From: Ascarosepion bandense
Lineage: Eukaryota > Mollusca > Cephalopoda > Sepiida > Sepiidae
Reading direction: 5' to 3'
DNA: 64,000 nt
NCBI GenBank assembly: GCA_037127315.1
Contig: JBBBDQ010001185.1
Span: 1,144,001 to 1,208,000 of the forward strand
Shown piece after piece: positions 46,101 to 49,429 of the stretch. Position 1 is the first letter of the stretch. Every line of letters starts with the position of its first letter. Below the pieces are notes generated by a model. It worked only from the letters and a program-made list of their open reading frames with translations. It did not search any database and was not told the origin of the DNA. Position numbers and translations under genes: made by a program.

Positions 46101-46822
46101 AGTCAGAATTGTTATTATTCTAAGGTTAATATTTTTATCAAATTTTCATGTATGATTTATTATAATAGATTCTTGCACCATAATTATGATCCTTAGCTAC
46201 TAAACTTGATAATGATTTGATTTTATGCATGCTCATTACCATAAAACAGCACATTGTAATGAGACTTTTGTAAGCACAATTGTTAATATGCTCTAACTTG
46301 GAGAATAAAGCCTTTTCCACTCCACTTTGTAATATACTAGTGTTGGTGTTCACCCCATTTATGTTCACCCCATGTAATCTTATTTCTCAAGGGAGATAAC
46401 TTCATATATATTAAATGATTTTTATAGAATTGTTACCCTTATGAAATGAATGACTGTAAATTTAAATTCCATTTTTTTCATTTATTTAAATTACTTCCCC
46501 TTAATTTTTTTCTCTAGAAATGAGTAGCACTTCTAGTTCTACACCTTCCTCATTTGGTGGCTTGAAACTTCAGTCACAGTCATCACTTGACTTCTCCCGG
46601 CCTGGTTCAAGTGAAGAAAGCTCTAGCAAGTCTCACAAGTCCAAGAAAAAGAAGAAGAAAAACAAACACAAGCACAAGCATAAACACAAACAGGATCGAC
46701 CTGACAAGCCAGAGTCCTTCTTCCGTGACAAGGAGAGGTCTGAGCGACACCATTATAGTTCAGCAGGTAGTAATTCACCAGGCACCCAACCACCAAGTTC
46801 ACCAGAATTTCAAGTTATTTAA
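589..46822 (+). CDS. TAF2: TAF2, transcription initiation factor TFIID subunit 2 (3' two-thirds; 16 exons; 5' end outside window)
   Basis: TAF2 is a core-promoter-contacting subunit of TFIID in the nucleus. The coding pieces are 589-654, 1420-1552, 2480-2599, 10396-10536, 10740-10850, 11265-11350, 12038-12154, 13128-13267, 20296-20365, 22316-22420, 22967-23066, 24752-24823, 25480-25740, 26117-26524, 38172-38331 and 46518-46822. All borders are GT-AG and the phases fit throughout: 2395 bases, i.e. one leading split base, 797 codons and a TAA. Recognisable TAF2 stretches include NKKKKIPL, EEVDMDLSAMD, MWQYQLKYERDVVAQ, LILEEITRFLN, RILQKNGHLPSDP, NTEALVDRLWKIMN and VLNLKEKK. The M1-aminopeptidase-like N-terminal domain is not in the window. 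Residues about 22-396 correspond to the HEAT/ARM-like region, 397-696 to a low-complexity linker, and the end to a Lys/His-rich tail. Introns reach 11.6 kb and are full of transposons. The family assignment is from recalled similarity and the exon joins are read directly; neither was confirmed by transcript data. Confidence 0.95.
655..1419. other. TAF2 intron
   Basis: AT-rich intron with no recognisable element. It ends in a T-tract (about 1391-1407) ahead of the acceptor. Confidence 0.6.
1420..1552 (+). CDS. TAF2: TAF2 exon 2 of window
   Basis: The acceptor attag follows a T-rich tract and the donor is GTAAGA. It encodes AESPVLWLRVDPEM and MWQYQLKYERDVVAQ, among the most conserved TAF2 segments. 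It starts by completing the split Asp codon and ends in phase 0. Confidence 0.95.
1553..2479. other. TAF2 intron
   Basis: AT-rich intron in which I see nothing recognisable. Confidence 0.6.
2480..2599 (+). CDS. TAF2: TAF2 exon 3 of window
   Basis: The acceptor is ttctacag and the donor is GTAAGG. Forty whole codons include NYPTPATRMALTDTLE and MEACFCLAK, a HEAT/ARM-like helix pair in TAF2. The exon is in phase 0 at both ends. The next intron is 7.8 kb long and holds Penelope-like DNA and the minisatellite. Confidence 0.95.
2600..3526. other. Left part of a 7.8-kb TAF2 intron
   Basis: No coding or repeat family recognised apart from a poly(T) tract at about 3101-3125. Confidence 0.5.
3527..4270 (-). 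mobile_element. Tc1/mariner-superfamily transposase relic, copy A
   Basis: Read on the minus strand, this gives broken transposase sequence. A helix-turn-helix-like block (NISECLDVNLRTVQRVLKE) is followed by a catalytic-region block with SDN...H and a Pro-x-x-Asp segment, then CGTVEQVTNKTS. Stops and frameshifts are present. It aligns with the + strand copy at about 61530-62257 through the coding part and the roughly 130 bases after it, down to a shared 'aatttatccat' end. The shared 3' limit suggests a natural element border near 3527. Family identity is from the recalled mariner/IS630 fold; the subfamily is not determined. Confidence 0.65.
4391..4421. repeat. (TA)n microsatellite
   Basis: Fifteen or so TA units following an ACACACA stretch in a TAF2 intron. 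Confidence 0.9.
4460..6120 (+). mobile_element. Penelope-like retroelement, copy 1: degenerate RT plus GIY-YIG remnant
   Basis: Frame-broken pieces line up in RT order. They are FANELKIADRIGKIS, then NLWKGFTDTINW, then a first motif VDIVDFYSLISKD, then AYDSAQVADIAGIYILD, then GLYRDDG (catalytic Asp pair intact), and NYLDITLNLNGD. After a stop come WFNPPY-like, LKISYSCTPNMGNI and a GIY-YIG-type region (YIG..TEDFKQ, then FWKMKEEGQNPIVSWKLIGSARP and CNLCLGEK). This order of RT, Cys-rich linker and GIY-YIG nuclease is characteristic of EN+ Penelope-like elements. Numerous stops mean no function is expected. The exact subfamily is not assigned. Confidence 0.72.
6121..6554. other. Unassigned DNA between Penelope-like copy 1 and the minisatellite
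   Basis: AT- and pyrimidine-rich DNA, possibly the 3' untranslated part of the Penelope-like copy to its left. No gene seen. Confidence 0.3.
6555..8400. repeat. Compound TG / GGATATA(TA) minisatellite, about 1.85 kb
   Basis: A near-continuous array of units of about 17-26 bases, each a run of TG followed by GGATATA, GAATATA or GCGGATATA. Unit variants are clustered: GAATATA units mainly 6716-6850, GGATATA units 6860-7240, GGGTATGTG units about 7245-7295, GCGGATATA units 7345-7630, and mixed units to 8390. Both strands are open for more than 500 codons in several frames purely because the repeat has no stops. Those frames (Cys-Val-Tyr-Ile or His-Thr-Tyr-Ile polymers) are not genes. The array lies wholly inside a TAF2 intron. 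Confidence 0.97.
8401..9429. other. Intron DNA right of the minisatellite
   Basis: AT-rich, with a (TG)n run at about 8682-8706, a pyrimidine-rich stretch at 8950-9010 and 'gaagaaatggccatcc...gaaatatcg' near 9262-9295. That last sequence resembles the tail motif near the ends of Penelope-like elements. It could be the distal 3' end of copy 1, separated from it by the expanded minisatellite; this is uncertain. Confidence 0.3.
9430..10195 (-). mobile_element. Penelope-like GIY-YIG endonuclease relic, copy 4
   Basis: The minus strand reads KIFNRNSIKLSYSCTSNLE, then NTRNLNNNIQNNIINKECNC, then a degenerate endonuclease segment (FKIRWNSHKSTFKLENLKYC, LDSHMWKLKLKYGK, HITLSIVK). The same order and wording occur at 44345-44806, so the two are copies of one family. 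A 'cctgaagataccgaaagg' tail follows at about 9455-9475. Several stops are present. The element is opposed to Penelope-like copy 1 across the minisatellite. Confidence 0.68.
10263..10294. repeat. (AT)n microsatellite
   Basis: About fifteen AT dinucleotides shortly upstream of TAF2 exon 4. Confidence 0.9.
10396..10536 (+). CDS. TAF2: TAF2 exon 4 of window
   Basis: The acceptor is tttttgtag and the donor is GTAAGT. Forty-seven codons (VANAMVSNWAGPPAM...FQQYFLLK) match TAF2, including the Trp-x-Gly-Pro-Pro-Ala-Met block. The exon is in phase 0 at both ends. Confidence 0.95.
10740..10850 (+). CDS. TAF2: TAF2 exon 5 of window
   Basis: The acceptor is cccttgcag and the donor is GTAAGT. Thirty-seven codons read TIPCAMAQLRNIHNICP...YNDNSKNK. 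The preceding intron is only about 200 bases, one of the shortest in this gene. Confidence 0.95.
11265..11350 (+). CDS. TAF2: TAF2 exon 6 of window
   Basis: The acceptor is ctcttttcag and the donor is GTAAGT. It encodes YSDNYYRSSLIDALAATVTP and ends with two bases (AA) that join C of the next exon to give Asn. It continues a conserved HEAT-like helix. Confidence 0.94.
11351..12037. other. TAF2 intron
   Basis: AT-rich intron in which I see nothing recognisable. Confidence 0.6.
12038..12154 (+). CDS. TAF2: TAF2 exon 7 of window
   Basis: The acceptor is tcttcag and the donor is GTATGT. It encodes DNLSADGKLILEEITRFLN and LEKLLPCYRHTVAV, a highly conserved TAF2 block. It starts in phase 2 and ends with AG of a split Ser codon. 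Confidence 0.95.
12568..12599. repeat. (AT)n microsatellite
   Basis: About sixteen AT dinucleotides in the intron between TAF2 exons 7 and 8. Confidence 0.9.
12747..12890. mobile_element. Mariner-type MITE, 144 bp, TA-flanked
   Basis: The left end 'aggggttgctgaaaag' and the right end, read in reverse ('tgaggaagtgctgaaaa'), form imperfect terminal inverted repeats. TA lies on each side (12745-12746 and 12891-12892). The 'GTGCTGAAAA' core is typical of mariner-like termini. A T-tract fills part of the middle. It has no coding capacity. Confidence 0.55.
13128..13267 (+). CDS. TAF2: TAF2 exon 8 of window
   Basis: The acceptor is atttcag and the donor is GTAACT. It encodes CLQAIRILQKNGHLPSDP and VRLAALEALVDYIK, a HEAT repeat. 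It ends with one base of an Ala codon completed 7 kb downstream. Confidence 0.95.
13268..14429. other. Left part of the 7-kb TAF2 intron
   Basis: No exon recognised. 14160-14400 has more balanced base composition than its surroundings and may be old repeat DNA that I cannot name. Confidence 0.4.
14430..16360 (-). mobile_element. 5'-truncated non-LTR retrotransposon (Jockey/CR1-like)
   Basis: A long open minus-strand RT frame (15818 to 15024, extending upstream in phase through NYCPISLLPILGKVFEAI) contains the RT blocks. These are ISKAFDRVWH (motif A), [21 protein letters not shown] (positions 15424-15486, key GVPQGS), MYADDTTVY (motif C) and LRLLGLTL. A 3' part (IRPCIEYCCHIWSGAP, LQPLSHRR) lies in another frame at 15106-14753. 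The element ends at the left in an A-tail (T-run 14436-14448 on +). Upstream, 16350-15900 gives PHKASGGDGIS and broken RT N-terminal sequence. The motif A Asp is Ala (codon 15639-15641), so even the open part is probably catalytically dead. GC content is higher than in the surrounding intron, consistent with recent arrival. Confidence 0.85.
16497..16517. repeat. Short (TA)n run
   Basis: About ten TA units in a TAF2 intron. Confidence 0.8.
16690..17240 (+). mobile_element. LINE 3' fragment with Cys-rich motif
   Basis: The open frame 16764-16976 reads FLLTWQLVRNRLSLNDKAF then CECCNLGLEETALHALYY. This matches the C-terminal domain after the RT in many non-LTR elements ('LVRNAL...C..C..GLEET..HAFY.C'). 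The reading continues in broken frames to about 17220. No RT core is attached, so it is a fragment, on the opposite strand to the LINE at 14430-16360. Confidence 0.55.
17275..17670 (-). mobile_element. Gypsy-type element 3' fragment, copy 1 of a direct repeat
   Basis: The minus strand reads FLRKLEAPAIPTPIPSALPE, then MHVPQTKGGEITSPKDPASP and LSRLFLYNQ. A second, diverged copy of the last 250 or so bases lies at 19390-19690 on the same strand. The proline-rich end followed by LTR-like sequence suggests the end of a Gypsy pol. The assignment is moderate. Confidence 0.5.
17671..18470 (-). mobile_element. LTR-like segment with minus-strand TATA box
   Basis: Between two Gypsy-like coding fragments. 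On the minus strand 'ctatataagcagc' (about 18355-18368) looks like a TATA box, followed by a more GC-balanced leader. It is probably part of an LTR; exact borders were not found. Confidence 0.35.
18471..19330 (-). mobile_element. Gypsy-like integrase relic
   Basis: Minus-strand fragments include WVVKHRLSFVAYPQSNG, then SNTGTQRCLDID and YRNTTIQSI, and DFIPSQPMLYKQHVRWIASA. These resemble the end of the integrase catalytic core (the PxSNG stretch) and the segment after it in Metaviridae-type elements. Stops interrupt it. It lies between the two direct-repeat copies, so the block 17275-19690 may be one rearranged element. Confidence 0.5.
19390..19760 (-). mobile_element. Gypsy-type 3' fragment, copy 2 of a direct repeat
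   Basis: The minus strand reads EPNTHVAQTKGGEMTSPKD, then LSRLSLYNQPGHKELISP, parallel to the copy at 17275-17670. The nucleotide match also covers the non-coding 'aactggacactaattgga' segment. Confidence 0.5.
20296..20365 (+). CDS. TAF2: TAF2 exon 9 of window
   Basis: This short exon sits between acceptor tttttag and donor GTATAA, a weaker donor than its neighbours. It encodes DVNAEKLEWLLILMQTDQ and the first bases of Arg, aligning with the 'EELQWLL' helix of animal TAF2. The phase fits both neighbours. Confidence 0.93.
20366..20886. other. TAF2 intron
   Basis: AT-rich intron with nothing recognisable apart from a short CA run near 20585. Confidence 0.5.
20887..21149. repeat. Hairpin-forming inverted repeat (arms 20887-20969 and 21082-21149)
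   Basis: The left arm 'aagttactttgaatttt...ttgttaccaacat...ttta' is matched in reverse complement by 21082-21149 ('taatagaacatgttggtaacaa...ttcaaagtaactt'). Arms of about 70-80 bases with small gaps surround a spacer of about 110 bases. No protein is encoded. It is a possible foldback or MITE. Confidence 0.75.
21280..21925 (+). mobile_element. RTE-type LINE 3' fragment
   Basis: Broken + frames read LLHGIECWTVSSQMKK, then KMETKRTFVLYIRKRQLKFL and GHIIRKECLENSILT. These are the conserved end of the 'endonuclease-reverse transcriptase' LINE family whose RT portion is at 53225-56160 on the other strand. No RT core is in this piece. Confidence 0.65.
22316..22420 (+). CDS. TAF2: TAF2 exon 10 of window
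   Basis: The acceptor is ttttcttaag and the donor is GTAAGA. It encodes HRILEMLIKMPPF and NTEALVDRLWKIMN. It leaves with AA of an Asn codon. Confidence 0.95.
22421..22966. other. TAF2 intron
   Basis: AT-rich intron in which I see nothing recognisable. Confidence 0.6.
22967..23066 (+). CDS. TAF2: TAF2 exon 11 of window
   Basis: The acceptor is attttag and the donor is GTAGGT. It encodes TGLPHDSRLRCGLADLYF and RPTSLPIPE, the last strongly conserved helical segment before the linker. It ends in phase 0. Confidence 0.95.
23190..23725 (-). mobile_element. Tc1/mariner-like transposase relic, second family
   Basis: The minus strand gives HRYCVFH-like sequence, then DTASFYMCQIAQEWLDEN (the block around the middle catalytic Asp), then a degenerate SFLNL segment and YIWDIIEKETNHNA. 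Stops are frequent. The wording differs from copies A/B at 3.5 and 61.5 kb, so it is a different subfamily. Confidence 0.5.
23756..23787. repeat. (TA)n(TG)n microsatellite
   Basis: TA run followed by TG run in a TAF2 intron, the same dinucleotide pairing as the large minisatellite. Confidence 0.85.
23790..24751. other. TAF2 intron
   Basis: AT-rich intron with no recognised element; short frames here have no coding character. Confidence 0.5.
24752..24823 (+). CDS. TAF2: TAF2 exon 12 of window
   Basis: The acceptor is ctccaacag and the donor is GTGAGT. Twenty-four codons include MVLNLKEKKTLLNPSVLP, matching the 'LVLNLKEKKAVLNP' block just ahead of the variable C-terminal region in TAF2. Confidence 0.94.
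24824..25479. other. TAF2 intron
   Basis: AT-rich intron in which I see nothing recognisable. Confidence 0.6.
25480..25740 (+). CDS. TAF2: TAF2 exon 13 of window: Thr/Ser/Val-rich linker
   Basis: Eighty-seven codons, phase 0 at both ends, with acceptor cttgaaaaag (poor pyrimidine tract) and donor GTAAGT. The peptide is dominated by Thr, Ser, Ala, Val and Pro with no predicted fold. I recall no counterpart of this length in vertebrate TAF2, so it may be lineage-specific. It belongs to TAF2 by frame and position. The weak acceptor leaves room for alternative inclusion. Confidence 0.82.
26117..26524 (+). CDS. TAF2: TAF2 exon 14 of window: Ala-rich tract
   Basis: 136 codons with acceptor tttttccag and donor GTAAGT. 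It contains VKVEPK (a psi-K-x-E sumoylation-type motif), then an Ala/Glu/Gln run of roughly 40 residues coded by mixed GCN codons, then basic KRGLKRAAE and IKPDF. The mixed codons argue for a selected protein tract rather than a pure triplet repeat. The position corresponds to the disordered C-terminal region of TAF2. Confidence 0.87.
26740..27018 (-). repeat. 3' LTR-like repeat of the Gypsy relic
   Basis: On the minus strand it begins TGTTGTCAAGTAAATAAGAC at 27018. Its half at 26886-27018 matches 34596-34766, and its other half at 26755-26880 matches about 34770-34890. It sits just after the integrase end, where a 3' LTR is expected. The outer border is not certain. Confidence 0.55.
27040..28325 (-). 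mobile_element. Gypsy pol relic: RNase H, integrase
   Basis: Reading right to left on the minus strand: LQAFLRLENYYQIYIPNM (RT/RNase H connection, about 28310-28260), then ILLASDVSDYGIEAVIL (RNase H start, about 28120-28070). Next come RNYVYWTKMGQDIEKFVKAC (integrase zinc-binding end, about 27730-27670) and RSNGQAE-like sequence (integrase core end, about 27330). Many stops and frameshifts. The order is normal for Ty3/Gypsy pol. Confidence 0.7.
29032..29240 (+). promoter_or_regulatory. Promoter-like module: two CREs and a TATA-like box
   Basis: Perfect palindromic TGACGTCA at 29032-29039 and 29104-29111, and ATTGG at about 29059 and 29165. 'cataaatacaggg' at 29228-29240 is followed by a GC-richer leader. 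The same TATA-like core 'gcataaatacaggg' occurs at about 36949-36962 downstream of TGATGTCA and ATTGG. This suggests a transposon-borne pol II promoter. Activity is inferred, not shown. Confidence 0.45.
29364..29508 (-). pseudogene. Second copy of a Gypsy RT segment
   Basis: About 145 bases nearly identical to 30190-30334. The minus strand encodes YSELITIYTCKGLYKF and FHFGIKVAPAIIKQAMD. It is in the same orientation as the main RT copy 0.8 kb away, and ends abruptly at both sides inside the LTR-like unit. Confidence 0.8.
30055..30600 (-). pseudogene. Gypsy reverse transcriptase fragment
   Basis: The open minus-strand frame carries LSEAYLQI preceded by FSKPD (motif A), LYKFDQFHFGIKVAPAIIKQ (the block before motif C) and YLNDILI. 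The last is the YxDD box with the first Asp changed to Asn (codon 30187-30189). Ty3/Gypsy RT copies cDNA in virus-like particles; this copy is a relic. To the left the pol is interrupted by the LTR-like unit. To the right, 30600-31180, protease-region sequence is too decayed to name. Confidence 0.8.
31112..31148. repeat. Poly(T) tract of about 37 bases
   Basis: Uninterrupted T run within the Gypsy relic (poly(A) in its sense). It could be a slippage expansion or the scar of a lost retroposed insertion. Confidence 0.85.
31189..31406 (-). pseudogene. Gypsy Gag C-terminal part with zinc knuckle
   Basis: The minus-strand frame reads KCQRIINLRHDMEEIKERE, then a Cys-rich stretch CFRCGRLHLGDNC (CX2CX3HX4C) followed by a second Cys pair (FYKCGKS). 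This is typical nucleocapsid architecture. Its N-terminal continuation lies at 33876-34420, separated by a LINE insertion. Confidence 0.75.
31407..31417. repeat. Left target-site duplication of the inserted LINE
   Basis: gtttttgattt here pairs with gtttctgattt at 33865-33875 (one mismatch). Joining across the LINE restores continuity of the Gypsy Gag sense strand (NQK...LTLQEKLDKCQRI context). Confidence 0.65.
31418..33864 (+). mobile_element. RTE-like LINE with endonuclease and RT, internally deleted, inserted in Gypsy gag
   Basis: The + frames begin with an endonuclease (EEP) domain: CWNFRTLLDTA, then VDIAALNKVRIPGE, YTLFWSGKPATERRLSGI, LIILGNFKARV (usual Asp now Lys) and TDHRLVHCKL. Next come FYEALKAVYG-type and VQSPLRSMDGQVLL, and the RT start (IEQWRSGKTVGVDKILPEI, then LYVTFVDLTKAFNTV, with motif A as FVDLTKAF). 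The reading then jumps from HKDQHKE (about 33429) straight to VEIPNIEAMLLKSLL, the post-RT segment. The YxDD-bearing middle is therefore deleted. The end (about 33700-33860) reads CSCSSQTC-like Cys motifs. Flanked by an 11-bp target duplication. Confidence 0.82.
33865..33875. repeat. Right target-site duplication of the inserted LINE
   Basis: gtttctgattt, the partner of 31407-31417. Confidence 0.65.
33876..34420 (-). pseudogene. Gypsy Gag N-terminal part
   Basis: The minus strand reads QKQQQTLIEIIL, then IAEFTYSSDDRITFSTYFRK, CIDWEGKKK, and in other frames VKLNELTPD-like and DAEYLLKFKQNWNK-like sequence. It leads directly to the Gag piece at 31406 once the LINE is removed. Frameshifts and poly(T) expansions are present. 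Confidence 0.65.
34596..34900 (-). repeat. 5' LTR-like sequences of the Gypsy relic (two partial LTRs abutting)
   Basis: 34596-34766 matches the TGTTGT end half of the left LTR. 34770-34890 matches its other half, but the two halves are in switched order here. This looks like the right half of one LTR joined to the left half of another. Confidence 0.45.
34901..36235. other. TAF2 intron DNA
   Basis: AT-rich. 'cttggggtgaaatgattaaaa' near 35081 resembles the 3' terminus of the LINE at 14430 (which ends 'cttggggtgaaatgattaaaa' on its sense strand). A LINE tail may therefore lie just left of 35100. Nothing else recognised. Confidence 0.35.
36236..37600 (+). mobile_element. Second LTR-like unit with TATA-like core
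   Basis: Starts 'tctggccggatgaaagtaattaa', comparable to the start of the 28326 unit. It contains TGATGTCA (about 36791), ATTGG, 'agcataaatacagggcccc' (about 36948) and a leader with similar organisation, then 'gggattggcgattgttat' as in the first unit ('agagattgggaattat'). No open reading frame. Borders not fixed. Confidence 0.4.
37601..38171. other. TAF2 intron upstream of exon 15
   Basis: AT-rich intron in which I see nothing recognisable. Confidence 0.5.
38172..38331 (+). CDS. TAF2: TAF2 exon 15 of window
   Basis: The acceptor is ttttttaacag and the donor is GTAAGT. It encodes a Ser/Pro-rich disordered segment (ESDDFIMPP, LSMSHSDGISNLSEESNSPP). It ends with one base of a Glu codon. The introns on either side are 11.6 and 8.2 kb, yet phase is preserved across both. 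Confidence 0.9.
38332..39359. other. TAF2 intron downstream of exon 15
   Basis: AT-rich with a poly(T) tract at about 38613-38630; nothing else recognised. Confidence 0.5.
39360..40290 (+). mobile_element. Penelope-like relic, copy 2 (RT end and GIY-YIG part)
   Basis: The + frames read YKKTNINSLYIHPKSKHVPS, then IVYKISRNFANEDVFNKHS and FYNNTLNNNGYK. A decayed stretch follows with a CNCRNSIECPLKNKC-type Cys linker, RIYIGSTKNSFKLKFYEH (GIY-YIG core with Ile-Gly), SKYFWYLKETNNP and a Cys-containing end. The order equals copies 1 and 3. Stops and frameshifts throughout. Confidence 0.65.
40300..41239. other. TAF2 intron
   Basis: AT-rich; holds a (CA)n run at about 41017-41042. No gene recognised. 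Confidence 0.5.
41017..41042. repeat. (AC)n microsatellite
   Basis: About twelve AC units. Confidence 0.9.
41240..41660. repeat. Near-complete palindrome 1 (foldback), centre near 41461
   Basis: The left arm (41240-41460) includes 'cctctcaggaaaatctggga', then 'aaatttacaggtgttcc' and 'attgcatttttttgtg'. The right arm returns the same in reverse complement ('tccagatttttatgagagg', 'aacacctgtaaattttt', 'caaaaaatgcaatt'). Essentially the whole 420 bases is self-complementary with little loop. No protein is encoded. Confidence 0.8.
41917..42496. repeat. Large palindrome 2: arms 41917-42192 and 42211-42496, 18-base loop
   Basis: The arms share blocks such as 'cctggtattgaactcacaac' with its complement, 'agttacttgttcaccactac' and 'ggttagttccag'. 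The match continues over about 280 bases with scattered mismatches. Each arm carries 'gagggataTaactcat'-type sequence (left arm 'atgagttatctccctc'), like the 'agggagataact' at about 46392. It looks like two head-to-head copies of one short repeat. Confidence 0.88.
42870..44080 (+). mobile_element. Penelope-like relic, copy 3a: RT with destroyed catalytic pair
   Basis: Frames read KLVLSKGLQFCISPTKVNK, then DRDFLAWWH-like, IYITKPDKVS, VIILDHQDYISKMES and SFDIVNLYSS (motif A). Next come YAQLNGVSIGNPLGPVLANI with FVGFYE (the Penelope RT block B), and CLRYVNGTFSIF, where the family has YVDDT. Both catalytic positions differ (Asn, Gly). Stops and frameshifts occur. The wording differs from copy 1, so this RT is from a different Penelope lineage. 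Confidence 0.75.
44081..44806 (+). mobile_element. Penelope-like relic, copy 3b: Cys linker and GIY-YIG endonuclease
   Basis: A 153-codon open frame (44345-44806) reads SCSCTSNLENFIKKQNTRNL, then CNCRDKNKCHLQGLC (Cys-rich linker), KIYLGSTKDTFKIRGFNHK (GIY-YIG core, here IYLG, with the following Arg) and LASHVWELKLKYGK. It ends with a Cys pair, GKICALCQEKK. Upstream, 44200-44340, gives WFNPPFNLEV and KIFNRNTIR in broken frames. The longest intact nuclease frame among the four copies. Confidence 0.78.
44815..45075 (-). repeat. Possible tRNA-derived SINE fragment
   Basis: On the minus strand 'tggtgcagtagatattgactc' and a downstream 'tcagttaaattcc' are spaced roughly like A and B boxes of a pol III promoter. 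The base composition differs from its surroundings. I cannot name the family; the assignment is tentative. Confidence 0.25.
45340..45527. repeat. Inverted Penelope-like tail sequences
   Basis: 45345-45443 on the minus strand reads 'atcacctgaagaagaacaac', 'aagtcctgaaacatgaa' and 'gtttaataaaccattgtaat'. The + strand has 'atcacctgaagaacaactaa' at 45495-45517 and 'ctgaagcatgaaatttttt' to 'aataaaccattgtaat' at 45923-45980. Tail pieces of one family therefore lie in opposite orientations within 640 bases. Confidence 0.6.
45923..45985 (+). repeat. Penelope-like 3' tail
   Basis: Matches the minus-strand 45345-45420 sequence, ends 'aataaaccattgtaataaaa' and probably marks the 3' end of the element remnants that begin at 42870. 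Confidence 0.5.
46518..46822 (+). CDS. TAF2: TAF2 terminal coding exon: Lys/His-rich tail and stop
   Basis: The acceptor is ttttttctctag, and AA completes a Glu codon. It reads Ser-rich sequence, then SKSHKSKKKKKKNKHKHKHK, then RPDKPESFF and a Ser/Pro end with TAA at 46820-46822. The alternating Lys/His run just before the C-terminus is a hallmark of metazoan TAF2. In other animals it binds acidic partners and probably helps nuclear localisation; here that role is inferred. A long AT-rich 3' UTR follows. Confidence 0.95.
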
Positions 46823-49420
46823 AACAAAATTCAGAACCCAACTTTTGTAATTAAAAAAAAAAGTTAAAGGTGGGTATAAATTGACCTATAAATGATGTTG
46901 TAAATTGATAGACATTTTTTTTCTGTACAAAAGAAAAAATAAGTGAAATGAACAAAGTTGTTCTAAAGAATGTCACTAGATGTGCTTCATGACAGTTCAT
47001 GTGATAATGAGTTTCTGAATGGTTCATTTTTCAGTATCTTAAATTGGACTTAATCAGTGGGATTAAATAGCAGAAGCCATAAGAAAATAGTGAAGAGTGG
47101 GGGATCTAACAAGTTATAAAAATAATGCCATTATGAACTTATAATAAACATCCTTCTCTATAACTAATTATTGAAGGTTATTCAGTTGAGTTTTAACAAC
47201 TTTAATTGAACTGAATCAGGTAAGAGAATTGCATAAAGATTAAACAGTTGATTGTTGTTAGGAATTCATCTAGAAATTGATTATTACTTGAAGCAACTTC
47301 CAGATGTTTGTACCATACATTGGTGAATTTTTTTTTTTTTTTTTTTTTTTTTGTGTGTGGAAACCAAGAGGCCTTTATCATTGTTCCTAGAAAGTACAAA
47401 GTGAACCTAAAAATCTCCAATACTGGTGAGAATTACTGCCTTTCTTCAAAATTCCACCTTCCAAAAATTCTAAAACTCTTATTAATTTCTTTAAATATAC
47501 ACAATAGGTTATTCCTACATTTCCTGAAAAAAAAAAGTAGTACTTGCTGCAGTTAATTCCCATGTTCTTGGAATATATGCCATGCAATGCTAAAAGATTA
47601 TGCATTATTCTTGCTTTTAAATCTCTTCTAAATATTTTAAAGAATTTTCTAAACTATGCTTAAAATCCTTTTTGGATTCCCCTGATGTTACAATGTGTAA
47701 CAATATTCGTCTTATTGGATTTCTTTTTTGTGATATAAGATAAAAAAAAGCACCAAATTTAACATTCTAGTAAAAGATTTTTCTTTTCCAATTTTAGATG
47801 TTGCTGAATAAAAAATAATAGCAGTTTTAGCAACATTTCATGATTAATTTTGGCTTTTTCTTAAAATATGTTAAACACAAGAACTAAATTTTTAAGTAAG
47901 TGTAGTCAAGTGATATTCTGTTGTTTGTTTTTTTTTTGTTTTTCTCAGTTCTTTTCAGAATTTTGAAAAAAAAAGTTTAATTGTTCTATAATACACATGG
48001 ACACAACTTGATTTTTAATCCACTAGTTTTTATGAGATATTTTTATTCTTATGCCATAGACTATTTTGAAAGTTTTAGTAATAGCTTCTTTCGGTTATGA
48101 ATTTATAATTTCTATTAAATTTAATTCCAATATATATTCTAATAAATCTAGAATTAAGTCAGTTTAATCTATTTCATCTTTTCTATGTTCAAGTTTATTT
48201 ATTATCTATTCAGGCTATACATTTATCAATCAATTATTCTTTAGATGAAATCTTACATGTTGTCATCCTTTTAATATTAGCTTTTACTTATTTAGAGCCA
48301 CAAGTAACATTTCACATGTAGTTAAATGTTCATGATGATATGCTCTTTGATAAGTTTAATTTATTTTATTCAGAATACACAGTAATCAAACTGTTTACCT
48401 TTTGCTTCCTAGATTTAGCTTTATCCATGTATTTTACCATGAAATAAAAAATATAAACAATGGTAGATTTGTTTGTAGTCTTTTGTGAGAAGTGGTTAAA
48501 CTCTCATCACTGGCTATCATTGTTTATTTTTTAAATATATGGAAAAAGCAAGTATAATAACTTTCTCATTATTTTAATAGTTAAAAGTTTCATCAAACAA
48601 AACTGTTTGTGAATTTTAAAAAGAATATTGGGGTTCATATTCTCTTTAAAGTGAAATAATCTTGTGGTTTTAGTAATAAGACTAAAAGTTTAAATATTTG
48701 GTCCATGATAAATTATTAAATTGAAAGGGAATAAATGCATATTTGGAAAAAAGTTCCCCCACCCACCCACACACACACACACACCAAATTATATACAGGT
48801 ATATTTAATTTATATATCAACTATTATGCTTTACCAGGTTCTCTGCCTATACTTTTTAAAATACTCAAAATTACTTTCAGCCTTTTTGAAATCTTTTCAC
48901 CAGTGAAAACATTCATTATTTCAAGGAACGGAACCCAAGAAATCTTTCACATTTTTGATTTTGTCTTTGACCCATTTAAATTTATACATTCATTCACTTT
49001 TGTACAGAACAAGCAACATTTATGAAAAAAAGCACATGACATGAGTTTCATTATGTCATGTTGTAAATTAAAATTTTTTGTAAATAAAATATTTTCAATT
49101 ATAAATTATGCTTATTTTTATTTTATATTATATCAACCATGCATGTGTGTGTTTATTTATTTTCTCCAAGTTTCATCATTTTCATCAGTCCTATAACCAA
49201 GTGTAGTCATAGGGAGGGTGTTACTGAGTACCTGAGCAGCTCCCTCTATGTGTCTTGGTTGCATGCCAATGTCTTTGTTTCTGCAAATGAAATTCATCAC
49301 ATTTCATCTCAAAGATTTCGTGCACACTGTGAAGATCACAATTAAATTAGTTAATCAGTGAAGTTAAATAAATAAATAGCAAATCTGATTTCTAAATCAT
49401 TTTTCAAGGCAGACAAATCT
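46823..49420 (+). other. TAF2 3' UTR and downstream AT-rich DNA
   Basis: No coding signal is visible after the TAF2 stop. AATAAA hexamers occur at 47143-47148, 47807-47812 and 49083-49088, so the transcript could end near any of these. A T-tract lies at about 47328-47352 and a short CA run at about 48770-48784. The true cleavage site cannot be chosen from sequence. Confidence 0.4.
47143..47148 (+). terminator. First AATAAA after the TAF2 stop (candidate poly(A) signal)
   Basis: A canonical AATAAA lies 320 bases past the stop codon and is followed by T-rich sequence. It is the nearest candidate only. Similar hexamers further right make the real 3' end uncertain. Confidence 0.35.
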
Positions 49421-49429
49421 AAACTTATT

